In this document: positions 44,075 through 52,846 of the stretch, one piece after another
Layout: each line of letters starts with the position of its first letter
Numbering within the stretch: position 1 is the first letter of the stretch
Assembly: GCF_024721175.1 (NCBI RefSeq)
Contig: NZ_CP099400.1
Coordinates: 1-64,000 of the forward strand
Length of the DNA: 64,000 bases
Direction of reading: 5' to 3'
Source of the DNA: Rhizobium sp. Pop5
Lineage (GTDB): Bacteria > Pseudomonadota > Alphaproteobacteria > Rhizobiales > Rhizobiaceae
Translations under genes and position numbers: made by a program
The notes under the pieces: generated by a model
Told to the model about the DNA's origin: nothing
Database searches by the model: none
Seen by the model: the letters and a program-made list of their open reading frames with translations, nothing else

Positions 44075-46789
44075 TTACGATAACAGTTCCTTGAACATAC
44101 CGTTTTTCTCGGAAAGCTCCGGATAGTTCCCGGCTTCCGCCAATCCGCCGCGGTCGAAGAGCAGGATCCGGTCGAACATCTCGGCGAGGCGCGCGTTGGT
44201 GAGCACCCAGATGATGGCCGGCCGGTGGCCTTCCTCGTGCAGGCCTTCGATGATGTTGCGGGTGATCTGATCCTGGACACGCTGATCGAGCGCCGAAAGC
44301 GGCCGGTTGAAGATGAAATAGTCCGAGCGCTTCAAGAGCGCGCGGGCAAGATTGAGCTTCTGCCGTTGCACCATGGTCAGCCGCTTGCCGCCTGAACCGA
44401 CATCGAATTCGAGGCCGATCGAAAGTACGTCGTCATAAAGGTCGAGCGCGTCGAAGAGCTCGCCCATGATCGCGCGGATGCGGTCGGAGGCATCGGCCTG
44501 CTGATAGGCGATGCGGCCGAAGAGCACATTGTCCATCAGGCTTGCCGAAGGGGTGAAACGCTCGGCATCGTAGCGCTCGATCAGTTCGGCGAGATCGGCC
44601 GGAATATGCTCGTGGAACTGCTTGCGGGCACTGACGATCTTGTCCATCAGCTCGTTCGTCAACAAGCCGAAGCGGTGGCGCGGTTCGATATAGGCAAAGC
44701 TCAACCGGATGATGGCCGAGCGCTCCTCCGGCGTGGCGTCCTCGAAGCGCCGGCTTTGCAGCTTCTGCAACAGCGCCTGGTAGGTCGGAATGTCGTCCGC
44801 CGTCATGAAGGTCAGCTGTTGGAAGAAGGGATGATCCGGCGGCAGGTCGTGGAAGAGTTCCACGGCGTTCTCGGCGATTTCGAGGCCCATAGCATAGAGG
44901 TCGGTGCTGAGGCCGGTCTCACGGAACAGCTGCTGGAAGTAGGGGTGAGCCGCAAGCCTGCGATTGGTCATCAAAGGCCGCTTCATCGTGCCGAAGAGCA
45001 GGTTTTCGCCAACGGTCGCCTGGGCATTGTAGGCGTCGAAATCGAAAGGCACGACGATGCCGTCGAGACCCTCGTCACGCAGCCGGTCTCGCAACGACGC
45101 GCGCAGCGCCACGACGTGATCGCTGACCGCGACATGCACGTCGGTATTGACGTTCGAGCGCAGCGCCAGGTCGAGGATGTCCTGCGAGATCAGGACGGCG
45201 TCGAGCACCGGGCGGATGGCCTTCAGCAGATCTTCCGGCCCGTTGGCGCCGGCGGCCTTGTAGTCCACCCAGTCGCTGTTGAGGTCGAGTGTCGGATTGC
45301 CAGCCTTCACCGCTTCGATGGAATGCCATTTATATTCCTGCGCTTCCCTCTCGTCGTAGACGGCGTCGGTCATCGGCGCGTGCTTGAGGCCGTAGAGCAG
45401 ATTGCTCGCCAGCGAGCCATGGAAGAAGAAAGTATCGGCCGAGGCATAGGAAATGCGGCGGCCAGTGATCGATTCCGGCAGGTCCAGGAGGTCGCGCCCA
45501 TCAATGGTGATGCGGCCTGAATCCGGCCAGACCATGCGTCCGAGCGCTTCGGCGAAGGCTTCGGCGCCGCTGCCGTTCGGGCCGACGATCGCAACCGTCT
45601 CGTTCGGTTTGATTTCGACCGAGACGTGGTCGACGAGACGCGCGCCGCTGTCGTCGGAGAGTGTCAGGTTGGTGACAACAAGCGCGCTCGTCAGCGCGCC
45701 GACCGGGGTGATCGCCAGTTCCTGGATGCGGCTGTCGATCAACGGCTCGACGTTGAACTGCTCGTAGACCTGCTGGTACTTTACCTGCACGTCCTGGCGC
45801 ATCTGGTCCCAGTCGATCAGTTCCTTGAGCGGACCGGGCAGGTCCTTGTAGGCCGATATGACGGCGACAAGCTGGCCGATGTCGAGTCTGCCCTGCAGCG
45901 CGAGATAACCGCCGATCGCGTAGAACAGGAAAGGCGTGACCTGGGCGAGGAAGTTGTTGATGAACTTCACCAGGAACTTCCACTGATACAGGTCGTAACG
46001 GATCGAGAAGATGCGGCCGAGCCGTGAGGCGATGTCGGCCCGTTCGAGGTTTGATGTGTCGTTGCCGTGTATCGTGCCGATGCCGTCGACGATTTCGCCG
46101 ACGCGGCCGGAAAGCTCGCGCGCGGTCAGCTGCCGCTGGCGGCCGAGATCCAAGAGGCGCTTGCGCATGCGGGGGATGACGACCGCCTGCACGCCGACGA
46201 TGCCGGCGGCGATCATGCCGAGCCAGAAATTTTGTACGATGATGAAGGCGAGCGCTGTGATCGCCTGGCCGCCGAGAAGGGCGGGCGAGACGAAGGCGTC
46301 GCCGGTGAAGCCGCCCATCGGCTCCACCTCGTCCTTGATCATGGTGGCGATCTCAGCCGATTTTACCCGCTTGAAATGGGCGGGCGGGAACCGCAGCACG
46401 CGGTCGATGAGCTCGAAGCGAATGCGGCGCAGCATGCGTTCGCCGAGCCGGCCCTTATAGGTGTTGATGTAGAATTTGAAGAGGCCGTTCAGGACGACCA
46501 GCGTCAGAAACACCAGGCTGAGAGCCATCAGCATCTGGAAGCGGTTGAGCTGCAGACCTTGAAAGAATTCCACATGGCCGATCAGCGGAATGTCGTAGGC
46601 GATATGCATGAAGGTCTGCGTTGCGCCGGGACCTTCGAAGCCATCGCCCTGAATCGGCCCGTTGACGATCTGCTTCGGCAGGTCGAAGGACAGGAAGTAG
46701 GGAATCATCGAGGCGGCGACGACAGCCAGGATCCACAGCTGCTGCAGCCGCGTGTTCTTCCAGATGTAGCGGGCGAGGCTTTTTTCCAT
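44075..46789 (-). CDS. ABC-exporter-like protein with inactivated, expanded ATPase domain
   Basis: A 904-residue protein with a type-IV exporter membrane domain (six segments within about 15-310) and a C-terminal ABC domain in which every catalytic motif is altered: Walker A GPNGSGAEA (Lys to Ala, 403-411), Q-loop YASADTFFF (no Gln, 448-456), signature LTMVQ (804-808), Walker B YFIFNRP (Asp-Glu to Asn-Arg, 828-829) and the switch His to Asn865. Between Q-loop and signature about 330 residues are inserted, against about 70 normally. The fold-defining SALD D-loop is kept. The reading frame is intact, so it is a conserved pseudo-ATPase rather than a decayed gene. Three glycosyltransferase genes lie upstream. 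Confidence 0.88.
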   Translation of the reverse strand: MEKSLARYIWKNTRLQQLWILAVVAASMIPYFLSFDLPKQIVNGPIQGDGFEGPGATQTFMHIAYDIPLIGHVEFFQGLQLNRFQMLMALSLVFLTLVVLNGLFKFYINTYKGRLGERMLRRIRFELIDRVLRFPPAHFKRVKSAEIATMIKDEVEPMGGFTGDAFVSPALLGGQAITALAFIIVQNFWLGMIAAGIVGVQAVVIPRMRKRLLDLGRQRQLTARELSGRVGEIVDGIGTIHGNDTSNLERADIASRLGRIFSIRYDLYQWKFLVKFINNFLAQVTPFLFYAIGGYLALQGRLDIGQLVAVISAYKDLPGPLKELIDWDQMRQDVQVKYQQVYEQFNVEPLIDSRIQELAITPVGALTSALVVTNLTLSDDSGARLVDHVSVEIKPNETVAIVGPNGSGAEAFAEALGRMVWPDSGRITIDGRDLLDLPESITGRRISYASADTFFFHGSLASNLLYGLKHAPMTDAVYDEREAQEYKWHSIEAVKAGNPTLDLNSDWVDYKAAGANGPEDLLKAIRPVLDAVLISQDILDLALRSNVNTDVHVAVSDHVVALRASLRDRLRDEGLDGIVVPFDFDAYNAQATVGENLLFGTMKRPLMTNRRLAAHPYFQQLFRETGLSTDLYAMGLEIAENAVELFHDLPPDHPFFQQLTFMTADDIPTYQALLQKLQSRRFEDATPEERSAIIRLSFAYIEPRHRFGLLTNELMDKIVSARKQFHEHIPADLAELIERYDAERFTPSASLMDNVLFGRIAYQQADASDRIRAIMGELFDALDLYDDVLSIGLEFDVGSGGKRLTMVQRQKLNLARALLKRSDYFIFNRPLSALDQRVQDQITRNIIEGLHEEGHRPAIIWVLTNARLAEMFDRILLFDRGGLAEAGNYPELSEKNGMFKELLS

Positions 46790-46948
46790 GGCTAACCGTC
46801 AGCTGCTGGGAAATTCCGGGGGTGCGATCCGGGCGCCGGGATGGAAGGAGTTCTCGAGAACAGGACCATGCAGCGGACCGCCGATATCGCAATGAAAACA
46901 AGGCGAAGCGACCGGCCGAAAAAATGCCGATTCTCGCCGGAATATTGC

Positions 46949-48115
46949 TTATATCACAGGAATTTTGGATTGGGCGAGCGATTCGGCAATCATGGAGCGA
47001 ATGATGGCCGCCGTTTTCTCCGCCCCTTCGAGATCGAGCTGCATCGGCCCCCGCCGGGGCGCTGCAAGCGCCTTTTCGACAGCTTCTTTCACGTGGTCGG
47101 GCGTCAGTCCTTTTTCCGGCAGGATGTCGGCGAGGCCGAGCGCCTGCAGCCGCTCGGCGCGCACTGTCTGCTCCGTCTCGCCACCGGCGACGAAGGGGAT
47201 GAGGATCGCCCGGCATTTGGTGCGCAAGAGGTCGCCGACTGTATTGTAGCCCGCTTGCGAGATCGAGACCTTGGCGCCCCGCAGCAGCGAGGGAAAATCC
47301 TTGCGGAAGCGCACCAGGGTCACGTTCGGGGCCGCATCGCGCGATAGCGCGGCAAAATCGGCCTCGGGCAGATTCGGTCCTGATATCAGCAGCCACCGAA
47401 GATTGGCGGGCATCATCGCCGCCGCCTCCTTTGCCGCGCCGATCAGTTCGGCGCCGACCGCACCGCCACCCGCTGAGGCGATGATATCGAATGTCTCGAT
47501 CGGCTCCGGCGCCGGCGGCGCTGCGACGAGGCCGGTGTACCGCAGCCTGTCGGCGATCTCCGAGGTCAGCGGGAAAGTATCTTCGAGCCTGACGAAACCG
47601 GGGTCGCCATGGATGAGCACGGCATCGAAATGATCCCTGACAAGGGCGGCGGTCTCGGCATCGCGGCCGGCCTTGCGGTTTTCCTGTAGGATGTCACGCA
47701 CCGAACTTAGGAGTTTCGGGCGCGGTTCGGCCTTGCCGATCGCCTCGAGCAGCGGCAGCAGTTCGAAGCGCATCTGACGCCGGCCGAAGGGAAAGGCCTC
47801 TATGATGACGACATTGGGCCTTGCGGCATGGAAAGCGTCGAGCAGCAGCTGGCGACGGGCATTGAGGAAAGCCTCGTCCGCCGGCCGGCCATCGGCATCA
47901 GCGAGGCCGGAAAAGCCCGCATTGCTGGCAACGACCGCCGGCAAAGCCACGGTCTTCACGCCTTCGCCGGGGAAACCCGGCACCGGCAGGCCGCCGGTCA
48001 CGACGGTCACATCGAAACCGTTCTTGGCAAGCGCATTGGCGATGCGGCTGGCGCGGGCGATGTGACCGATGCCGAGCAGATGCTGGACATAGAAGAAGAT
48101 ACGCGGTGCCGTCAT
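46949..48115 (-). CDS. MurG-like (GT28-type) glycosyltransferase
   Basis: A 388-residue GT-B enzyme. The N-terminal motif LLGIGHIARASRIANAL matches the GxGH loop of MurG-like transferases, and the C-terminal donor site reads SQAGYNTVGDLLRTKCRAIL followed by GGETEQTVRAERL. The ATG overlaps the upstream GT4 stop as ATGA, so the two are coupled. It shares its N-terminal motif with the first transferase of this cluster. Acceptor and sugar are unknown. Confidence 0.85.
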   Translation of the reverse strand: MTAPRIFFYVQHLLGIGHIARASRIANALAKNGFDVTVVTGGLPVPGFPGEGVKTVALPAVVASNAGFSGLADADGRPADEAFLNARRQLLLDAFHAARPNVVIIEAFPFGRRQMRFELLPLLEAIGKAEPRPKLLSSVRDILQENRKAGRDAETAALVRDHFDAVLIHGDPGFVRLEDTFPLTSEIADRLRYTGLVAAPPAPEPIETFDIIASAGGGAVGAELIGAAKEAAAMMPANLRWLLISGPNLPEADFAALSRDAAPNVTLVRFRKDFPSLLRGAKVSISQAGYNTVGDLLRTKCRAILIPFVAGGETEQTVRAERLQALGLADILPEKGLTPDHVKEAVEKALAAPRRGPMQLDLEGAEKTAAIIRSMIAESLAQSKIPVI

Positions 48116-49359
48116 GACGCCTTCTGCCATTCGGCCTCGAACAGACCGGTGAGCTGTCGGATGCTGGAGTGATAGTCGAACTCTTCGCGCACGCGCCTTT
48201 CGGCGGCGTCGCCAAGGCGCTTGCGCAGCGCCGGATCGCGGATTGCCGCTTCCAGCGCCCGGGCGAGCAGCGCCGGATCCTCCGGCGGCACGACGAGACC
48301 GTTCTCGCCGTTGTTCAGCAGTTCCGGCACGCCGGATACAGCGGTCGAGAGGCAGACGAGCCGCTGGCTCGATGCCTCGACCAACACGTTCGGCAGGCCG
48401 TCGCGGTCACCATTGCCGGCAATCCGGCACGCGAGCGCGAAGATGTCGGCGCGGCGATAGTGATCGAGCACGTCTTCCTGCGCCATGGCGCCCTTCCAGA
48501 CGATGCGGCCGGAGAGGCCGAGTTCGGCGGCGAGCGCCTTCAGCTTCGAAAGCTCCTCGCCGCCGCCGATATGGCCCATGCGCCAATGGAGGTCTGCCGG
48601 CAGAAGTGCCAGCGCACGCAGCAACACGTCGTAGCCTTTTTTCTCGACGGCGCGGCCGACGCTGAGGATGAAGGCGGGATCGTCCGGATTGCTGCCGGTC
48701 CGGTTCGAGCGCTCGCCGGCAAAATGGCCGAATCGTGCAAGGTCGAGACCGTGGTAACTCAGGTGCACCGCCTCCTTGCGTGGCGTCAGTGTGCGCATGT
48801 GCTCGTAGCCGGTCCTGGTGCAGGTGACGGTCCAGCGCGCGCTACCGAGCTTCTCGTGCAGTTCCCAGTCGGGCGACGTCCAAATGTCCTTGGCGTGCGC
48901 GGAACATGTCCAGGGTGTCCCGGTCAGGATGCTCGCATATTCCGTCACCGAGGCCGGCGTGTGGATGAAATGGGCATGCAGCCATTCGCCCCCGTCGGGC
49001 CATTCGCGCGCGAGCACCAGCGCCTGGCCGAGCCGGCGGAAGCGATTGCGGGAAATATCGCGCTTGAGGTCGGCGAAGAAGCGTTTCATCAGCGCCTTGA
49101 AGCCGGTTTTCGAAAAACCGGCGAACAGGCCTTTCAGCACGCGGATCGGCTCCTCGTGCAGATATTCCGGGAGATAGACGACGCGCGCCCTGATCTCGTC
49201 ATGCACGGGATGACGCTTCTTGTCGGTCGGCCGGCGCATCGAAATCAGGGTCAGGTCGAAGCCGGCCTTTTCGAGGCCGAGCAATTCCTGGGCGATGAAG
49301 GTTTCCGAAAGGCGGGGATAGCCTTTCAGCACGACGAGGATCTTGCGGCGTGGCGGCAA
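48112..49359 (-). CDS. Family-4 glycosyltransferase
   Basis: A 415-residue retaining GT-B enzyme. The donor-site motifs are SVGRAVEKKGYDVLLRAL, HIGGGEELSKLKALAAELGL and the EX7E-like region RDGLPNVLVEASSQRL. It starts with TTG at 49359, 9 bp after the upstream gene, with AGGG at a usable distance. It is cotranscribed between two MurG-like transferases. It probably adds a hexose to a lipid- or polymer-linked acceptor. Confidence 0.88.
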   Translation of the reverse strand: MPPRRKILVVLKGYPRLSETFIAQELLGLEKAGFDLTLISMRRPTDKKRHPVHDEIRARVVYLPEYLHEEPIRVLKGLFAGFSKTGFKALMKRFFADLKRDISRNRFRRLGQALVLAREWPDGGEWLHAHFIHTPASVTEYASILTGTPWTCSAHAKDIWTSPDWELHEKLGSARWTVTCTRTGYEHMRTLTPRKEAVHLSYHGLDLARFGHFAGERSNRTGSNPDDPAFILSVGRAVEKKGYDVLLRALALLPADLHWRMGHIGGGEELSKLKALAAELGLSGRIVWKGAMAQEDVLDHYRRADIFALACRIAGNGDRDGLPNVLVEASSQRLVCLSTAVSGVPELLNNGENGLVVPPEDPALLARALEAAIRDPALRKRLGDAAERRVREEFDYHSSIRQLTGLFEAEWQKAS

Positions 49360-49368
49360 GGCTTTGCC

Positions 49369-50577
49369 CTATTCTGCGCCGACGACGGCAAGGTGGCTGC
49401 CGCGGCTGTCGAGCCAACGGCCGACGGTCTGCGAAATATGGTCGAGCCCCTCGAGGCGCATATTGCTGCCGGTCTTCGACGGCGGCAAGCGGGAGGGCAG
49501 GCGCTTCAGCGCCTCGGCCATAACAGTGGGATCGACCGACTGGTCCGGCAGCAGCATGTCGACGAGGCCGAGTTCGCTAGCGCGCTGGGCGCGCAGCAAC
49601 TGCTCCTCGCGCGGCTTGACGCGCGGCACGATAAGCGCGGGTTTATCGAAGGAGAGGATCTCGCAATAGGTGTTGTAGCCGCCCATGGCGACGACGCCGG
49701 TAGCGCCGGCGATCAGCTCCTCCATATGATTGTCGAACTCGATCACCTCGATATAGGGAATGGCTTCCCCCTTCTGCACCAGCTTGGCGCGCTCGGCGGC
49801 CGGCATATAAGGCCCGAGCACGACGAGCGCTTTCTGCGTCAGAGTCGGATCGGCCTCGTAGGCGTTCAAGACGTCGTGGACGAGATCGGAGCCGTCGCCG
49901 CCGCCGCCTGTCGTGACGAGCAGGTAATTGTCCTTGCGGGCGTTGATCGAACTTTTGCCCTTGGAGACGCTGCGCTGAAGGAAGCCGACGAAATCCATCT
50001 TCCGGCGCAGGCTGGCCGGTACGTCGAGACCAACAAGCGGATCGTAGAAGTCAGGCGGACCGTAGACCCAGACACTGTCATAATATTGGTCGATCTTCTG
50101 CATGATGCTGTTCTTCTTCCACTCGGCTTCGAGCAGATGCGGCGCATCCATGATCTCGCGCAGGCCAAGCACCAGCACGGTGCCGCGGGCCTTGAGGTAG
50201 GCGAGCGTATCCTCGACCTCACCCTTCAGCCCCATCGGTTCCTTGTCGACGATGAAGATATCGGGCTGGAAGGTCTCGGCCGTGTGGCGAATGCTCGATT
50301 CGCGCATCTTCAACGTCTCGTGCAGGTCGATGTGGCTTGCGAGCGACGTATATTCGCCGTTGCGGAGCTTGATGACGCTCGGGATCTTCACGAAGTCGAC
50401 ACGGGCGCGGTAGTCGAAGGCGCCGGCGATCGTCGCACCCGAAATGATGAGGATGTTGAGGCCGCGATAATCCTCGACCAGCGCATGGGCGATGGCGCGA
50501 CAGCGGCGCAGGTGGCCGAGACCGAAAGTGTCGTGGCTGTACATGAGGATGCGTGCATCTTCGAGACGTCTGGCCAT
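49369..50577 (-). CDS. MurG-like glycosyltransferase, first gene of the cluster
   Basis: A 402-residue GT-B protein with an N-terminal GFGLGH-type loop (YSHDTFGLGHLRRCRAIAHAL) and a C-terminal donor-site region VAMGGYNTYCEILSFDKPAL followed by PRVKPREEQLLRAQR. The ATG at 50577 follows AAAGGGAAC; earlier in-frame starts at 50619 and 50604 look unlikely. It resembles the third transferase of this cluster, suggesting two related sugar-transfer steps flanking the GT4 step. Confidence 0.85.
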   Translation of the reverse strand: MARRLEDARILMYSHDTFGLGHLRRCRAIAHALVEDYRGLNILIISGATIAGAFDYRARVDFVKIPSVIKLRNGEYTSLASHIDLHETLKMRESSIRHTAETFQPDIFIVDKEPMGLKGEVEDTLAYLKARGTVLVLGLREIMDAPHLLEAEWKKNSIMQKIDQYYDSVWVYGPPDFYDPLVGLDVPASLRRKMDFVGFLQRSVSKGKSSINARKDNYLLVTTGGGGDGSDLVHDVLNAYEADPTLTQKALVVLGPYMPAAERAKLVQKGEAIPYIEVIEFDNHMEELIAGATGVVAMGGYNTYCEILSFDKPALIVPRVKPREEQLLRAQRASELGLVDMLLPDQSVDPTVMAEALKRLPSRLPPSKTGSNMRLEGLDHISQTVGRWLDSRGSHLAVVGAE

Positions 50578-50673
50578 AGGCGTTCCCTTTGGGGTGACGA
50601 ACATAGTTAGCACCCCCACCGTCCGGAGGCCACGAGGCGGGGGCGATGCCGGGAGGCGCCGCCGAGCTTCCCG

Positions 50674-51846
50674 CTATTTGTAGGGATCTGCCGCATCACG
50701 CAAGCCGTCTCCCAGAAAGTTGAACGCCAAAATGACAAGAACAACAGGAATGATCGGATAGAGCAGCCATGGATAGAAGGCGATGACGCTGACGCTTTTG
50801 GCTTCGGTCAGCAGAATGCCCCAGCTGGTGATCGGCGGACGAAGGCCGAGGCCGAGGAAGGAGAGCGCGGTCTCGCCGAGGATCATGCCCGGGATCGAAA
50901 TCGTCGCCGAGGCAATGAGATGCGACATGAAGCCCGGCACCAGATGCCGCCCGATGATGCGCGGCGTGCTGGCGCCCATCAGCTGTGCCGCCTGTACGTA
51001 ATCCTCTTCGCGCAGCGCGAGCAGTTTGGAGCGCACGGCGCGCGCCAGCCCGGTCCAGTCGATGATGCCGAGGATGACGGTGATGCCGAAATAGATGACG
51101 ATCGGGCTCCACGTCACCGGCATGATGGCAGCAAGCGCCATCCACAGCGGCAGGCTCGGCAGCGATTGCAGCACTTCGATCAGGCGTTGGACGATGAGAT
51201 CGAAAACGCCGCCCCAATAACCGGCAAGGCCGCCGATGACGATGCCGAGCACGAAGCTGATCGAAATGCCGATGAGGCCGATCGTCAGCGATATGCGCGC
51301 GCCATAGAGGATGCGCGAGAGCACGTCACGGCCGAGCCGGTCGGTGCCGAGCAGGAACATCTGTCCGCCGACCGCCGGGCAGACGAGATGATAGTTCGAG
51401 GCGACGAGCCCCCAGAACCTGTAGGAATCGCCGCGGCAGAAGAAGCGGATCGGCTGTACATCATTCGGCTTGTCGGCATAGACGCGGCGCAGCGTATCGA
51501 TATCGAGCGTCATGCTGCGGCCATAGACGAAGGGACCGACGAAGTTGCCCTTGTCAAAGAAATGGACAGTCTGCGGCGGGGCATGGATGTAATCGACATT
51601 GCGCGTGTGCAGGCCGTAGGGCGCCAGGAACTCGACGATCAGGATCATCAGGTAGACGGCGGCAAGAAAGATGCCGGAGGTCAAGGCCAGCCGGTGCTGC
51701 TTGAACTTCCACCACATGAGCTGCTTCTGCGAGGCGAGATGGATGCGCGATTGCGCCGCCGTCATGGTCTCGGTCGCGTGCGGGTCGAAAGGGGCGGTCG
51801 AGACGTAGTGGGGAAGCGGCGCGCCGGGTGCGGGAAGGGGCGACAT
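50674..51846 (-). CDS. Peptide-type ABC importer, permease 2 (DppC/YejE-like)
   Basis: A 390-residue permease with a long N-terminal extension, then a membrane segment near 55-75, a periplasmic domain, and the permease core containing LLGTDRLGRDVLSRILYGARISL and the coupling EAA loop REEDYVQAAQLMGASTPRII. It is the last gene of the four-gene importer operon; its ATG overlaps the upstream permease stop as TAATG. Confidence 0.92.
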   Translation of the reverse strand: MSPLPAPGAPLPHYVSTAPFDPHATETMTAAQSRIHLASQKQLMWWKFKQHRLALTSGIFLAAVYLMILIVEFLAPYGLHTRNVDYIHAPPQTVHFFDKGNFVGPFVYGRSMTLDIDTLRRVYADKPNDVQPIRFFCRGDSYRFWGLVASNYHLVCPAVGGQMFLLGTDRLGRDVLSRILYGARISLTIGLIGISISFVLGIVIGGLAGYWGGVFDLIVQRLIEVLQSLPSLPLWMALAAIMPVTWSPIVIYFGITVILGIIDWTGLARAVRSKLLALREEDYVQAAQLMGASTPRIIGRHLVPGFMSHLIASATISIPGMILGETALSFLGLGLRPPITSWGILLTEAKSVSVIAFYPWLLYPIIPVVLVILAFNFLGDGLRDAADPYK

Positions 51847-52844
51847 TATTTGGTGCTCCTGCCTTGCAGACGGATGCGGGGATCGAGGAAGCCGAGCGCG
51901 ATGTCCGAGATAAGCACGCCGATGACGTTGAGGAAGGCGAGGAACATCAGGAAGGAGCCTGCGAGGTACATGTCCTGGCTTTGCAGCGCCTTGATGAGCA
52001 TCGGTCCCGTCGTCTCGAGCGACAGGACGATCGCGACGATTTCGGCGCCCGAGATGATCGATGGCAGGATCGAGCCGATATCGGCGATGAAGAAATTGAG
52101 CGCCATGCGCAGCGGATATTTGACCAGCGCCCGCATCGGATGCAGGCCCTTGGCGCGGGCGGTCGTCACATACTGCTTCTGCATCTCGTCGAGCAGATTG
52201 GCGCGCAGCCGCCGGATCATGCCCGCCGTTCCCGCCGTGCCGACGATGATGACCGGGATCCAGAGATGCGCCAGGATCGACTTCGCCTTCGCCCAGCTCA
52301 TCGGCTCGTTGAGATATTGCTGATCCATCAGATGGCCGATCGACAGCCCGAACCAGACATTGGCGAAATACATCAGGATCAGCGCCAGCATGAAGTTCGG
52401 AATGGCAATGCCGAGCAGGCCGAGGAAGGTCAGCCCGTAATCACCCCAGCTGTACTGGTGCGTGGCCGAATAGATGCCGATGGGGAATGCGATCAGCCAG
52501 GTGAGCAGAATCGTCGTGAAGGAGACGAGGATCGTCAGCCACAGGCGGTCGCCGACCACGTCGGAAACCGGCAGCTGATATTCGAAGGAATAGCCGAAGT
52601 CGCCATGCAGCATGCCGCCGACCCAGTAGAAATAACGCACGATTTCCGGCTTGTCGAAGCCGTATTGCTGGCGCATCTCCTCGATTTCCTGGAGATTGGC
52701 CGTCTCGCCGGAGGCGCGCAGCTCGGCGATCTGGCTCTCGAAGAAGTCGCCCGGCGGCAGTTCGATGATGGTAAAGACCAGCGCCGAAATGACGAAGAGG
52801 GTCGGCACCATGGCGGCGATGCGCCAGAGAATATATCTGAGCAC
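51846..52844 (-). CDS. Peptide-type ABC importer, permease 1 (DppB/YejB-like)
   Basis: A 332-residue permease with six membrane segments and the coupling loop DEMQKQYVTTARAKGLHPMR. I start it at GTG 52844, which follows AAGGAGG at good distance and gives the normal DppB N-terminus (MLRYILWRIAAMVPTLFVIS); a longer open frame upstream is only the shadow of the binding-protein gene. Two bases separate it from the upstream stop. Confidence 0.92.
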   Translation of the reverse strand: MLRYILWRIAAMVPTLFVISALVFTIIELPPGDFFESQIAELRASGETANLQEIEEMRQQYGFDKPEIVRYFYWVGGMLHGDFGYSFEYQLPVSDVVGDRLWLTILVSFTTILLTWLIAFPIGIYSATHQYSWGDYGLTFLGLLGIAIPNFMLALILMYFANVWFGLSIGHLMDQQYLNEPMSWAKAKSILAHLWIPVIIVGTAGTAGMIRRLRANLLDEMQKQYVTTARAKGLHPMRALVKYPLRMALNFFIADIGSILPSIISGAEIVAIVLSLETTGPMLIKALQSQDMYLAGSFLMFLAFLNVIGVLISDIALGFLDPRIRLQGRSTK

Positions 52845-52846
52845 GC

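Noticed and set aside
44075..46789. Reading the degenerate ABC gene as an ordinary active transporter.
   Set aside because: All five catalytic motifs lack their key residues.
48169..50610. An open frame of 813 codons on the plus strand opposite the glycosyltransferases.
   Set aside because: Antisense shadow of three genes with clear GT motifs; no ribosome site and no domain.
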